Shown here in pieces: positions 1-9,136 of a DNA stretch of 64,000 nucleotides. The translations under genes and the position numbers were made by a program. The number at the start of each line of letters is the position of its first letter. Positions within the stretch are counted from its first letter, which is position 1. The stretch lies in NCBI RefSeq assembly GCF_031884435.1, contig NZ_CP134779.1:5394001-5458000 (forward strand), in the 5' to 3' direction. The notes below the pieces were generated by a model, which was not told the origin of the DNA, made no database searches, and was given only the letters and a program-made list of their open reading frames with translations. The stretch comes from Bosea sp. 685 (GTDB taxonomy: Bacteria > Pseudomonadota > Alphaproteobacteria > Rhizobiales > Beijerinckiaceae).

Positions 1-318
1 GAGCCCGACCATCTGCCGCATGACCTGAAATCCGGCGACCAGGGAGAGCACCAGGGCCGCGCGCTGAGGCGCCAGCGCGCCGCGAAGGGCCGCCCTCAGC
101 ACCTTCTGGTGGCCATTCTCGATCTACTCGCGGCGGATTTCCGCAGCGCGCTGGCTTGAAGCCGAATGCAGCATGATCAGGAAACCCTCGAGCGGGGTAT
201 CGCCCGATTTGGTGATGTCGACCAGGATCGAGGCGATGGTCTCGGCAACCTGATGCGAGCGAACCGCATGCGGACGATGCCGTCCGAATGCGGCGTGATC
301 GAGGAACTCTGAACCAGC
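1..318 (-). pseudogene. TetR/AcrR regulator remnant (no N-terminal HTH, in-frame stop; runs off the left edge)
   Basis: Read on the minus strand from about 318 to 1, one frame encodes what looks like a TetR-family C-terminal ligand-binding domain: an entry segment containing FGRHRPHAVRSHQVAETIAS, then HSASSQRAAEIRRE, a TAG stop at 124-126, and in the same frame IENGHQKVLRAALRG followed by a hydrophobic helix ending in FQVMRQMVGL. The reading frame and amphipathic helices continue across the stop, so one nonsense substitution in an otherwise intact domain is the simplest reading. The DNA-binding HTH domain that should precede it is absent; the sequence runs directly into the end of the neighbouring hydrolase gene. 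The 3' end of the remnant lies outside the window. The family call rests on the look of the C-terminal helices only. Confidence 0.65.
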
Positions 319-322
319 TCCG

Positions 323-1315
323 TCAGGGCTTGGCGTCCGGGAACTTGGCGTCCGGGAACTTGGCGTCCGGGAACTTGGCGTCCGGGAACTTGGCGTCGAG
401 GAATTTGGCGTCGAGGAACGCCCGCACCAATTTGGTGGTTGCAGCCGGGTTCTCCTCCATGATCCAGTGCCCGGAATCGGGGACGATTGCGCCTTGAACA
501 TTGCTCGCCGCGAACTTCATCACCTCGGCCATGGTCAGCCCGAAGGACTTCTCGCCGCCTAGCGCCAACACAGGCATGGTCAGCTTGCCCGCTGCCACGA
601 AAGCCTTGTTGTCGATCGCGTCCTGATCGAAGGCGGCAAACTGCGCGAAGCCCGCATGCATCGCGCCCGGCTTGGCGTAAAGCGCGGCATAGTGCCGGCG
701 CGAGGCTTCGGTGAAGCGGCTCGGCGTGGCGGAGAACTCGTTCCAGAACCGGTCGAGATAGATGCGCTCGCGGCCGGCGACGAGCCGCTCCATATCGGGC
801 CCACCGAAGCGGAAATGCCAGAGCAGCGGGTTCTTGAGGATCTCTTCCCAGGGACCGACTCCCGGCAAGGGCGCGTCGATCAAGACGAACTTCGTCACGC
901 GGTCGCGGTGCAGGGCGGCGAAGGCATAGCCCACCATATTGCCGATGTCGTGCGTGACCAGGTCTGTCTTCTCGATCTTGAGCGCGTCGAGGACACCGGC
1001 AACATCGCCGCCCTGTGTCTTCTTGTCGAAACCGCCCTTGGGCTTTGAGGAGAGGCCCATGCCACGCAGGTCGGGAACGATGACGGTGTGGTCGCGGACG
1101 AGATCGGCCGCCAAGGGCGCCCACATATCGCCGGTCTCGCCATAGCCGTGCAACAGGACCACCGCCGGACCCTTGCCACCGATGCGGACATGAATGGTCG
1201 TGCCGTTGCTCGCGATCTCCTGGATGCGGAAAGCCGCGGGGAAGGGAGCGACCTGCGCCAATGCGGGCGTTGCCAGCAGAACGATGCCGATCGTGGCGGC
1301 CAGAATGCGAAACAT
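323..1315 (-). CDS. Secreted alpha/beta hydrolase (epoxide hydrolase/dehalogenase-like)
   Basis: 330 residues. A signal peptide (MFRILAATIGIVLLATPALA, cleavage before Q21) sends it to the periplasm. The alpha/beta-hydrolase fold shows the oxyanion motif VVLLHGYGETGDMW near residue 55, a nucleophile elbow THDIGNMVGYAF with Asp as nucleophile (the pattern of epoxide hydrolases and haloacid/haloalkane dehalogenases, not the Ser of esterases), and the catalytic His in PDSGHWIMEENP near residue 287. The ordinary C-terminus appears to end near LVRAFLDAK; six repeats of a five-residue block are appended to it. Substrate unknown. The TetR remnant directly downstream may once have been its regulator, which is inference only. 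Confidence 0.9.
   Translation of the reverse strand: MFRILAATIGIVLLATPALAQVAPFPAAFRIQEIASNGTTIHVRIGGKGPAVVLLHGYGETGDMWAPLAADLVRDHTVIVPDLRGMGLSSKPKGGFDKKTQGGDVAGVLDALKIEKTDLVTHDIGNMVGYAFAALHRDRVTKFVLIDAPLPGVGPWEEILKNPLLWHFRFGGPDMERLVAGRERIYLDRFWNEFSATPSRFTEASRRHYAALYAKPGAMHAGFAQFAAFDQDAIDNKAFVAAGKLTMPVLALGGEKSFGLTMAEVMKFAASNVQGAIVPDSGHWIMEENPAATTKLVRAFLDAKFLDAKFPDAKFPDAKFPDAKFPDAKP
331..420. repeat. Six tandem 15-bp units in the hydrolase 3' end
   Basis: Units start at 331, 346, 361, 376, 391 and 406. The first four are identical (tggcgtccgggaact) and the last two differ at a few bases. On the minus strand each unit encodes a five-residue block, F-P-D-A-K or F-L-D-A-K, so the array lengthens the C-terminus of the encoded protein without shifting frame. 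Confidence 0.97.
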
Positions 1316-1458
1316 GTCGGTTCCTTCCAGTGGCTGCGCGAGCAGACGCTCAAAACGGCTCGCCAGAACAATGCCCCTGCCGCATCGACAGGTATAGACG
1401 CAGAATTAGCGAAGCCAGCCTTTCGGAATGATGACAAGCGACGCAGTCGCGGCATGGT

Positions 1459-2586
1459 TCAGCGTCCGGCGTCCCCCATTTGCCCAATTGCCTCTCCGTC
1501 TCCCTCCTGTGAGACGCCATGGCCGATTTCGGAGCCGATATCCGCGATGATCGTGCCGCCGATCCAACCCTCCCGGGGCAGAGACCGCAATGCCGCGAGC
1601 GCGACATCCTGCGCCGCGAAAGCCAAGTCGTGGCGGCCGCTGCGGAAATAGGCCATGGCCTGAAAGGTGGCGTTGAGGCAGCGATTGACGTCATTGGAAC
1701 TGTCGGCCTGCGCCAGCATGGCGAGCGCCTCCTCATAGCGCCCCAGCCGCACGAGAGCCGCGCCGCGCGAGCCTTTGAGCGTAGCAAGGTCAGGCCGAAG
1801 TGCCATCGCATCGCTCGTCCAGCGATCGAGCTGCCTCTCATGGCGCGAGCCCGGCTGGGCGATCACATTGGTAACGATCGTATCGAGGATCAGGAGCCGT
1901 TCGCTGCGGGCCCCGGTGCGCGGCAGCTCGCGGTCCAGCGCCTCGACCGCCTCATCGGTGAGCGGGCGCGGCGCCACAGCCAAAATGGAATCGTGGAGAT
2001 GGTACGCGATGCGGTCAGACCGGCCGGACGGGCACCATGTCGGCTCCGTCTTATCCTGATATTGCCTGAGCACGCCGAGATAGGTCTCGCGGTACAGCCT
2101 GTTCGCGTCACGCTCGGTCCATAGCGTCCGCCACAAGGACAGCATGTCGTTGGGAATGCGCTCGCCATAGAGATGGACGACGTGCGGGACGAGATTCCGC
2201 AACAGCATGACGGCTTGATAGATCAGTGCCAGCAGCACAACGGCGCTTGCGATCGGCGAGCCGCGCAAGGCTGCATAGAGCGCGATCAAGGCAAGGAACC
2301 ACGCCAGATCCATAGCCGGGCCAGCAGCATAGAACGACGCCATCGCCGACCTTCTATAGAACAGCGGCGGAAAAATCCTGACATAGCCACCAAGCGGAAC
2401 AAGTCCGATGCGGATCTCCGCGCCGCGCAGGCGGGAGCGGAAGATCTCCGGGCCGGTTCCGAGACGAATCTCGGCAATCTGCATCCCCATCAGGCGGCCG
2501 ATCATGGCGTGGGCGCTCTCATGCAATGCGAGGCTGATCCAGGCGCTGACCGGCAAAGCGACCACGAACAGAAATAGAAGGGGCAA
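1459..2586 (-). CDS. M50-family (site-2-protease-like) membrane metalloprotease with C-terminal helical domain
   Basis: 375 residues. The first helix carries the zinc motif HESAH (HExxH) near residue 23, followed by GTGPEIF and PLGGYVRIFPP, typical of M50 peptidases. Three further hydrophobic segments lie between about residues 85 and 145. From about residue 170 the protein is soluble and helical, with TPR-like spacing around AALVRLGRYEEALAMLAQAD. The start is TTG (complement of 2584-2586): an in-frame TGA lies two codons upstream, and AAGGATAT gives a plausible ribosome binding site. The second zinc ligand region (usually NxxPxxxxDG) is not clear, so proteolytic activity is not certain. It stands alone with no obvious partner. 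Confidence 0.8.
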   Translation of the reverse strand: MPLLFLFVVALPVSAWISLALHESAHAMIGRLMGMQIAEIRLGTGPEIFRSRLRGAEIRIGLVPLGGYVRIFPPLFYRRSAMASFYAAGPAMDLAWFLALIALYAALRGSPIASAVVLLALIYQAVMLLRNLVPHVVHLYGERIPNDMLSLWRTLWTERDANRLYRETYLGVLRQYQDKTEPTWCPSGRSDRIAYHLHDSILAVAPRPLTDEAVEALDRELPRTGARSERLLILDTIVTNVIAQPGSRHERQLDRWTSDAMALRPDLATLKGSRGAALVRLGRYEEALAMLAQADSSNDVNRCLNATFQAMAYFRSGRHDLAFAAQDVALAALRSLPREGWIGGTIIADIGSEIGHGVSQEGDGEAIGQMGDAGR

Positions 2587-2759
2587 CGATCAATATCCTT
2601 TCGCAAGACCTGCGATCGCCGGGCCAGACGGAAACCCGGATACGAAGCAATAGCGCGGGACAGGGAGGCTCCTCCACCCCACCTTGCCAGCTTTCGGGTG
2701 GAGTCCATCCCCTTGCACGCTTAGTTTCGCATCATGACATTCGATGCGAGGTTGATCCC

Positions 2760-3743
2760 ATGACCGCTCATATCCAGAAGCTCGGTGCGATGACCCCGAC
2801 ACGCTTCACCAACGCCGTGCTGGCGCGCGCCACCGAGGCCATGCCGGCCGAAGCCGATTTCCCCTCGACCGCGCCGGGTTCCGATTACGACACGGTGCGC
2901 CGGATCCTGGCCTTCATCACCGAGACATGGCGCGAGCAGCCGACGATCGAGGCGATCGCCGAGGCCGCCGGCGCGACCCCGACCGATGTCCACCATCTCT
3001 TCCGGCGCTGGTGCGGGCTCACCCCCAAGGCCTTCCTGCAGGCGATCACGCTCGACCATGCCAAGGGCCTGCTCGGCGCCTCCGCCAGCATCCTCGACAC
3101 CGCTTACGAGGTCGGGCTGTCGGGGCCGGGGCGGCTGCACGATCTCTTCGTCACTCATGAGGCGATGTCGCCGGGCGAATGGAAGGCCGGCGGCGGCGGC
3201 CTGCGATTGTCCTACGGTTTCCATGCCTCACCCTTCGGCGAGGCCCTGATCGTCGCGACCAATCGCGGCTTGGCGGGGCTCGGCTGGGTCTCGACGTCAG
3301 TCGATGGCGGCAAGGTCGTCGGCGGACGGGCCGAGGCGCTGGCCGACATGATGCGGCGCTGGCCCCATGCCGACTACCACTACGATCCCATGGCGACGAA
3401 ACCCTATGCGGGGCGTATTTTCGATCCCGCCGCATGGTCGGCCGAGACGCCGCTGCGCGTCGTGCTGATCGGCACGGATTTCGAGGTCCGGGTCTGGGAG
3501 ACCTTGCTCAGGATCCCGGTCGGCTGCGCCACCACCTATGGCGATGTCGCAAGCCATATCGGCAAGCCGAGTGCCGCGCGCGCCGTCGGCATGGCGGTCG
3601 GCAAGAACCCGATCTCCTTCGTCGTGCCCTGTCATCGCGTGATCGGGAAGTCGGGCGCGCTGACGGGCTATCACTGGGGCCTGACGCGCAAGCGCGCCAT
3701 CCTGGGCTGGGAAGCCGGGCAGACGGCGGGCGTCGCGGGCTAA
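2760..3743 (+). CDS. AraC-type HTH fused to methylated-DNA-protein-cysteine methyltransferase (Ada-like)
   Basis: 327 residues. Residues about 40-140 form an AraC-type helix-turn-helix pair (TIEAIAEAAGATPTDVHHLF, then TAYEVGLSGPGRLHDLFV). Residues about 150-320 form an O6-alkylguanine-DNA alkyltransferase domain with the acceptor motif VPCHRVI at Cys291 and the wing YHWGLTRKRAIL. This suicide enzyme removes methyl groups from O6-methylguanine. The N-terminal zinc/phosphotriester domain of E. coli Ada is missing, which is common in alphaproteobacteria; without it the HTH cannot be switched by phosphotriester repair in the classical way. The ATG is preceded by GAGG at good spacing. It is monocistronic and converges on the next gene with a 4-bp gap. 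Confidence 0.93.
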   Translation: MTAHIQKLGAMTPTRFTNAVLARATEAMPAEADFPSTAPGSDYDTVRRILAFITETWREQPTIEAIAEAAGATPTDVHHLFRRWCGLTPKAFLQAITLDHAKGLLGASASILDTAYEVGLSGPGRLHDLFVTHEAMSPGEWKAGGGGLRLSYGFHASPFGEALIVATNRGLAGLGWVSTSVDGGKVVGGRAEALADMMRRWPHADYHYDPMATKPYAGRIFDPAAWSAETPLRVVLIGTDFEVRVWETLLRIPVGCATTYGDVASHIGKPSAARAVGMAVGKNPISFVVPCHRVIGKSGALTGYHWGLTRKRAILGWEAGQTAGVAG

Positions 3744-3747
3744 GCCG

Positions 3748-5442
3748 CTACGGCTTCACATACATATCCCAGCAGGGCGCGAGCGCCACGAGCTTGCGCC
3801 CCTCCAGCGCCGCAGCGAAATGCGTCGCGATCGCCAGGCGCGCCGGCGTCGGCGGGCATTTCGGCGCCAGGATCGCGTCCGTCGCCCGCAAGGCCTCCAG
3901 TGCCTCAGGCGTCACGGCGGGGTTGGTGCGGGTGGGATCGATGCCGATCGGCACATGCCGCGGGGCGGCGCGGCCGAGCAGGTGATTGACCGGGTCGACG
4001 AAATCGAGCGTGAAGATGCCCTCGAGCCGGCGGCTATTGCTGGCCTCCCAGGCGCGAATGGCCGAGACGGCCTGCTGGACCTCCATCAGCCAGGTCGCCT
4101 GGTAGTCGATCTCCGAAAAGAGAATCGAGCTGGGCAGCACGCCCCGAAGTGTCAGGTCGCGATACGTCTGCTGATGCGCCGCATAATGCTCCAGCATGTC
4201 GGTGCCGCGCTCGAGATATTCGGGCTTCAGGCTGACGCGGCCGAGCGGCCCGAGATCGGGCACGGCAAGCTCGACATAAGCAGGCGCCCCCAGCAGCGCG
4301 CGGGCGGCGCGCTCGACGACGATCACCAGGCTGGGCAGCGTGACCGCGAGCGCCAGGACCAGCACGATCGGCCTGAGCGCATCGCCCCGGCGCGCCCGCC
4401 ATTGCATCAGCACCAGCAGCAGCACCGGCCAGAGCCCGATGAATTCGAGCGAGCCGGTATTCTGCGTCTCGAAAAAGGCCAGCGCCGCGAAGACGGCCAT
4501 GAACCAGCCGAGCGGCGAGGCGACGACCGCGCATGCCCCGGCGAGGCTCAGCCGCGTCCCGTCGCGCCAGGCCGCGACGAAAAGCGCACAGATCAGCGCC
4601 AGGCCGGGCCCGACGACATTGAACTTCACCGAGGCAACGGTGAGAAAACGCGGCAGCAAGGTGCCGGTGTTGAGCGAAACCAGGATCAGGATGTCGTGCA
4701 GATAGGCCCGCACGACCCCCGTCGCGAGATCAAGCAGGCCGAGCGCGACAAGGACAGCCGCAGCGGCGAGCAGAGCCTCGCGCAGGCGCAGGCGGCCGGC
4801 GATGAGCGCGTAGCCGACGAGTAGCGCGCCAGCGACCGCGCCGGTGATCTTGACCAGGAACAGCGTCAGCATCAGCACCGCGACGAGGCCGGTCAGGAGC
4901 CCGCGATTCCTGACGAAAAGCAGTATCGCCACCAGCAGATAGAGCAGCAGCGCGATATGGCGGTTGTAATGGCCGAAGCCGTCGAAGCCCGGCGCGGGAT
5001 AGAGGCTGTGCAGATTGATCGGCAGCAGCGCAAAGATCAGGAAGGGCAGGACCAGCGCCAGCGCCTGGTTCCGCGAGCCCCGCTGAACATCGATGACGAG
5101 GGCGGCAAGCACAGGCAGCGCGACCGGCAGCAGCGCCCAGTTGACCAGCAGCATCGGCTGCGCCTGGGGAAACAGGGCAGCAAGCCCGGCCGCGAGATAA
5201 TAACCGAGCGGGCCGACCGGCGCGAAGAAGTCGTTGCTCGGCACCTGCCCCAGGCGGATGCGATGGATCGCGTCGAGATAGACGTCGGTGTCCCAGTAAT
5301 TTGGGCCAAGCGGCAGGCGCAGAGGCAAGGCGAGACCGCACAGAACAAGCAGGAGGAAGACTGCAAGCCAGAAGACCGGCGCGCCGAGCAGACGCGGCAG
5401 GGCCTTCTGTCTGTCTTCCGCCGTCACAACGCCCGATGTCAT
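3748..5442 (-). CDS. Polytopic membrane protein, possible GT-C-type glycosyltransferase
   Basis: About 564 residues from the ATG at 5442, which has GGGAGAGG just upstream; the frame stays open to 5508, but that longer start has no ribosome binding site. The chain contains about ten hydrophobic segments spread from residue 20 to 400 and a soluble C-terminal region of about 160 residues. The first periplasmic loop reads PLGPNYWDTDVYLDAIHRIR, with an Asp pair after the first helix, as in many GT-C glycosyltransferases and related uncharacterised families. No sugar-nucleotide or polyprenyl motif proves the function and no cell-envelope genes adjoin it. Treat it as an uncharacterised integral membrane protein. 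Confidence 0.75.
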   Translation of the reverse strand: MTSGVVTAEDRQKALPRLLGAPVFWLAVFLLLVLCGLALPLRLPLGPNYWDTDVYLDAIHRIRLGQVPSNDFFAPVGPLGYYLAAGLAALFPQAQPMLLVNWALLPVALPVLAALVIDVQRGSRNQALALVLPFLIFALLPINLHSLYPAPGFDGFGHYNRHIALLLYLLVAILLFVRNRGLLTGLVAVLMLTLFLVKITGAVAGALLVGYALIAGRLRLREALLAAAAVLVALGLLDLATGVVRAYLHDILILVSLNTGTLLPRFLTVASVKFNVVGPGLALICALFVAAWRDGTRLSLAGACAVVASPLGWFMAVFAALAFFETQNTGSLEFIGLWPVLLLVLMQWRARRGDALRPIVLVLALAVTLPSLVIVVERAARALLGAPAYVELAVPDLGPLGRVSLKPEYLERGTDMLEHYAAHQQTYRDLTLRGVLPSSILFSEIDYQATWLMEVQQAVSAIRAWEASNSRRLEGIFTLDFVDPVNHLLGRAAPRHVPIGIDPTRTNPAVTPEALEALRATDAILAPKCPPTPARLAIATHFAAALEGRKLVALAPCWDMYVKP

Positions 5443-5534
5443 CGCCCTCTCCCGCTGCAAAGCTGCGGAAAACTGCCAGAGAAACCTTACCCGAAGGCTT
5501 CCTTCCATCGAAGCGAGACGAAATACCGCGCCCT

Positions 5535-6557
5535 TTAATCGCCCTGCGCGATCTCTCCGAAGCGCGCCGGGAGCTCGAAACCCCAGCCGAGCGGGTCGTC
5601 GGCCTCGATGGTGAAGACCCCCTCGCCGGCGAAATGGCCGGAGCCGCCGACCGCGACCGTCACGGCGCCGGGCGCCGGATAATCAGCATGGCCGAGGACG
5701 CGGCCGGAGAACGTGCCGCCGGTGATGCTGCGGAAAAGCCGGGTCCGGCCGGGGCCGATCAAGCCCTTGGCATGATCCAGCGCCATCCTCGCGGTAACGC
5801 CCGAGCCCGTCGGCGAGCGGTCGATCTGGCGCTCGGCGAAGACGCAGAGATTGAAGCTCGTCTCGCCCGGCCCCGCCTCGTCGGTCACGATCGTGCCGTA
5901 GAGAAAGCCGAGATCGGGCTCGGTCGGGTGCGTGATCGCCGGCCCGGCGCGGACCGCGTCGGTGAGCGCGCCGGCCGCCTCGACGATCCGCGCGACCGGC
6001 GTCTTGAGCAGGTCGAGCCCCAGCCGAGACGCCGGCAGGATGCAGTAGAAGGCGCCGCCATAGGCAATGTCGGTGGTGATCGGCCCCAGGCCCGGCACAT
6101 CGACGACGCGGTCGCGAACCTGGACGAAGGCCGGTACGCTCTCGAAGGTCACGGTGCCGACCTTGCCGCCCCGGACCTCGCAGGCGAGCCTGACCAGCCC
6201 GCAAGGCGCCTCGATGGCGAAGCGTGTTACCGGCTCCACAGCCGGCACCAGCCCGTGCTCGATCGCATAGCGGCCGAGCGCGATGGTCGCGTGGCCGCAC
6301 ATGGTCGAATAGCCTTCATTATGCGTGAACAGCACGCCGAAGGCGGCGTCGGAATGCGACGCCTTGACGGGAATGACGCCATACATGCCGGCATGGCCGC
6401 GCGGCTCCAGCATCATCGCACGCCTGAGATGGTCATGTTGCTCGCGGGCTTGCCTGCGCTTGTCGAGAATGGTGGCGCCCGTCAGCTCGGGATAGCCGCC
6501 AATGACGATGCGGACCGGCTCGCCGCAGGTGTGGTAGTCGAGATAGCTCAGGCGCAT
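5535..6557 (-). CDS. trans-3-hydroxy-L-proline dehydratase (proline racemase superfamily)
   Basis: 340 residues, the normal length of the superfamily. The first active-site motif is MCGHATIALGR with Cys87. The second position, Cys in proline and 4-hydroxyproline epimerases, is Thr250 in DRSPTGSGVTAR. This Cys/Thr pair is the known signature of trans-3-hydroxy-L-proline dehydratases, which yield 2-pyrroline-2-carboxylate for reduction to proline. No pyrroline-carboxylate reductase or hydroxyproline transporter lies next to it, so it appears as a single gene. The assignment by the Cys-to-Thr change is strong but remains family inference. Confidence 0.88.
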   Translation of the reverse strand: MRLSYLDYHTCGEPVRIVIGGYPELTGATILDKRRQAREQHDHLRRAMMLEPRGHAGMYGVIPVKASHSDAAFGVLFTHNEGYSTMCGHATIALGRYAIEHGLVPAVEPVTRFAIEAPCGLVRLACEVRGGKVGTVTFESVPAFVQVRDRVVDVPGLGPITTDIAYGGAFYCILPASRLGLDLLKTPVARIVEAAGALTDAVRAGPAITHPTEPDLGFLYGTIVTDEAGPGETSFNLCVFAERQIDRSPTGSGVTARMALDHAKGLIGPGRTRLFRSITGGTFSGRVLGHADYPAPGAVTVAVGGSGHFAGEGVFTIEADDPLGWGFELPARFGEIAQGD

Positions 6558-6623
6558 CGGGGCGAATTTCCTTCGATCGATCTCACGCTATGTTGAAGCG
6601 CATCGATTTGGCATAAAAACGCG

Positions 6624-6737
6624 CCGTCATCCCGGACAAGCCGCGAAGCGGCGCCGATCCGGGATCCATGCCTGAACCTCATCAGGAACGGTTCCGGCAT
6701 GGATCCCGGGTCTCCCTGCGGTCGCCCGGGATGACGG
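6624..6737. repeat. Interspersed palindromic repeat (cgtcatcccgg family)
   Basis: The left arm begins cgtcatcccggacaagcc and the right arm ends cgcccgggatgacgg, with inner complementary blocks gatccgggatccatgcc and ggcatggatcccggg. The element fills most of the gap between two minus-strand genes. Related copies lie near 10.5, 21.4, 29.4, 51.0 and 52.1 kb. Confidence 0.85.
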
Positions 6738-6764
6738 CACGTTTCGTTGAAAACACAATTTGGC

Positions 6765-7694
6765 CTATGTCGCCTCGCGGCGCGGCGGATCGCAACCGGG
6801 TCTCGTGCAGCTATCGGCGGCGACATCGCAGGCGAAAGCCAGCGCGGCCTCGAGATCGCCACGTGTCGCCGATGCAAGCTTTTGCCCGAGCAGACCGCGC
6901 CTTGCCAAGACGGCCAGGACACCGCCGATGAAGGTGTCGCCGGCTCCGACCGTATCGACCACGTCAACGGACGGCGCGGGGCTCTCGATCAGGCCATCGG
7001 CACTGTGGCAGGACGCGCCCTGGCCGCCGCGCGTCACCAGCACGCATGCCGCACCAAGCCCGTGCCAATGCGCCACGACCTTCTCGGCCGGCCAGTCCGG
7101 ATGCAGCCAGGCGAGGTCGTCCAGACTGACCTTGACGATGTCTGCAAGCGCGATGCGCTGCTCGATCAACGCCGTCGCGACCGCACGCTCGGGCAGCACC
7201 GAGGCGCGGATGTTGACGTCGTAGCTGATGCTCGCGCCCTGCGCCTTCGCGCTCTCGATCAGCGCCAGCGTCGCCGCGCCGGACGGGCCGATGGTCGCGC
7301 CGAAGGAGGTGGCGTGGAGGTGGATGACGCCAGGGGGACAGGAGCGTGGCGTCCCGTCCGGCTCGGCATGAGCTGTGCCGTCGAGATAAAGCCCGAATTC
7401 AGGAACGCCTCCGGGCCCGAGCGGAGCGACGACCGCGATGGCGCTGGGAGAAGCGCTGTCATGAACCAGGCTGGCACCGATACCTTCGGAGGCAAGGGCC
7501 GTGCGAAAGCGCCGGCCAAGCGCATCGCTCGAGAGCGCGCCTGCATAAGCGACGCTCGCGCCGAAGCGGGCGAGCGCCAGCGCGGCGTTGAAGCCGGAGC
7601 CGCCGAGCACCGCCTCGTAATGCCGCCCTTCGCCGTCGCGCGGGATGAAATCGCCGATCGCCTCGCCGGTGACGAGGATCACTCCTTGCGTCAC
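6765..7694 (-). CDS. PfkB-family carbohydrate kinase
   Basis: 309 residues from a GTG start whose bases overlap the TGA of the upstream gene (GTGA at 7691-7694), so translation is probably coupled. Motifs include ILVTGEAIGDFIPRD at the N-terminus, the sugar-binding GGSGFNAALALARFG and the C-terminal PfkB signature VDTVGAGDTFIGG with the catalytic Asp. An ATG start 21 codons further upstream would lie inside the neighbour and is less likely. Closest in style to fructokinases or 2-keto-3-deoxygluconate kinases. Co-transcription with an FAH-family enzyme, opposite a Ugp-type importer, suggests use of a transported sugar or sugar acid; the substrate is not determined. Confidence 0.88.
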   Translation of the reverse strand: MTQGVILVTGEAIGDFIPRDGEGRHYEAVLGGSGFNAALALARFGASVAYAGALSSDALGRRFRTALASEGIGASLVHDSASPSAIAVVAPLGPGGVPEFGLYLDGTAHAEPDGTPRSCPPGVIHLHATSFGATIGPSGAATLALIESAKAQGASISYDVNIRASVLPERAVATALIEQRIALADIVKVSLDDLAWLHPDWPAEKVVAHWHGLGAACVLVTRGGQGASCHSADGLIESPAPSVDVVDTVGAGDTFIGGVLAVLARRGLLGQKLASATRGDLEAALAFACDVAADSCTRPGCDPPRREAT

Positions 7695-8866
7695 AGCAGT
7701 CCGCGCTTGGCCAGGCTGCGCATCAGATGCGAGGCGCCGAAGGTCCAGGGTTCGCACTCATCGGTACGGCGCATACGGTTGACCAACGCGCCAAGCTCGG
7801 GCGCGGCGATGGTGACGATGTCGCCGTATTTATGGGTGAAGCCGCCGCCGACCGTGTCGCGATCCTTGATCGGCGCGAACATGGTGCCGAGATAGAGCGC
7901 AGCCCCATCCGGGTACTGGTGGTGCGGCCCGAGCATCTGCCTGGCGAGGTCGGCCGGATCGCGGCTGATCTTGGCAATCGAGGACGAGCCTTCCAGCGTG
8001 AAGCCGTCCTCACCCTTGACCGTCAGCGAGACAGTGGTCTTGCGGACGTGATCGAGCGAGAAACCGGCGTCGAAGAGGCGGATGAAAGGGCCGACCGCCG
8101 CTGCCGCATTGTTGTCCTTGGCCTTGCCGAGCAGCAGCGCCGAGCGGCCCTCGACATCGCGCAGATTGACGTCGTTGCCGAGCGTCGCGCCGATGATCGC
8201 GCCGGTCGAGGCGACGATCAGCACGATCTCCGGCTCGGGGTTGTTCCAGGTCGAGGCGGGGTGGAGGCCTGCGTCAAAGCCGGTGCCGACCGAGGACATC
8301 GGCGGCGCCTTGGTGAAGATCTCGGCGTCCGGCCCGATGCCGACCTCGAGATACTGGCTCCAGGCGCCCTGCTTGATCAACACCTCCTTGAGATGCATCG
8401 CTTCGGGCGAGCCGGGCTTGAGCTTGGAGAGATCGTCGCCGATGAGCTTGCCGATCTCCTCGCGGATAGCCACCGCAGCGGCCGGGTTGCCGCGCGCCTT
8501 CTCCTCGATCACGCGCTCCAGCATCGAGACCGCGAAGGTGACGCCCGCGGCCTTCACGGCCTGAAGGTCGAGCGGCGAGAGCAGCCAGGGCTTTGACGGG
8601 TTGCGCCCATCGATCGGCGTGTTCGCCAGGATCTCGGCAAGCGAGCCGATCGCCTCCCCCTTCGCCGCCTTCAGCGCAGCGGCCGGATCGGGTGCCTCGC
8701 AGAGATCGCGCATGGTCGGGAAGGCGCGCGTGACATCGATGAGATGGCCCTCCCGCAGGACAACGACGGCCGGCCCGGCGACATCCGGCAACCAGGCGCG
8801 ACCGACGAGCGCGGCGGTTGCGGCATCCGCCGGCAGCGTATTCTCAGGGGTCAAGGCGAGCGTCAT
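7691..8866 (-). CDS. Fumarylacetoacetate hydrolase (FAH) family protein
   Basis: 391 residues from the ATG at 8866. The C-terminal FAH fold contains EPEIVLIVASTGAIIGATLG, NDVNLRDVEGRSALLLGKAKD and GDIVTIAAPELGALVN, in which the acidic residues normally bind Mg2+. FAH enzymes act on 2-keto acids: C-C hydrolysis, decarboxylation, or dehydration of 3-deoxy-2-keto sugar acids. The coupled PfkB kinase downstream favours a sugar-acid role over aromatic catabolism, by inference. The first gene of its operon, it is divergent from ugpB with about 270 bp between. Confidence 0.85.
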   Translation of the reverse strand: MTLALTPENTLPADAATAALVGRAWLPDVAGPAVVVLREGHLIDVTRAFPTMRDLCEAPDPAAALKAAKGEAIGSLAEILANTPIDGRNPSKPWLLSPLDLQAVKAAGVTFAVSMLERVIEEKARGNPAAAVAIREEIGKLIGDDLSKLKPGSPEAMHLKEVLIKQGAWSQYLEVGIGPDAEIFTKAPPMSSVGTGFDAGLHPASTWNNPEPEIVLIVASTGAIIGATLGNDVNLRDVEGRSALLLGKAKDNNAAAAVGPFIRLFDAGFSLDHVRKTTVSLTVKGEDGFTLEGSSSIAKISRDPADLARQMLGPHHQYPDGAALYLGTMFAPIKDRDTVGGGFTHKYGDIVTIAAPELGALVNRMRRTDECEPWTFGASHLMRSLAKRGLL

Positions 8867-9136
8867 CGTGATGTTCCATCGGCACGGCAGAGCGGGGTGC
8901 GGAGAACAGCCGCTTCCAGCCCTTTGCGCAAGCCCCGCCCGGCGCATGGGCCCTCATCCCAGGGATGCCGCGCCAGCAGGATTTCGAGCGGTCAAGGCTG
9001 GGGAAACCGTCGAGCGGCCCCTTGGCGACCGTCATCCTTTTGTCGTTGAAACGTCACCTGCGCTTCATGCTAGCTTGCGCACCAACGACAAGAGCCGCCA
9101 TGCCGCGCGCAAGGGTGGATAAGGGAGACGACATCA

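Noticed and set aside
3748..5508. Longer start for the polytopic membrane protein
   Set aside because: The 22 extra residues are basic and lack a ribosome binding site, while ATG 5442 has GGGAGAGG upstream.
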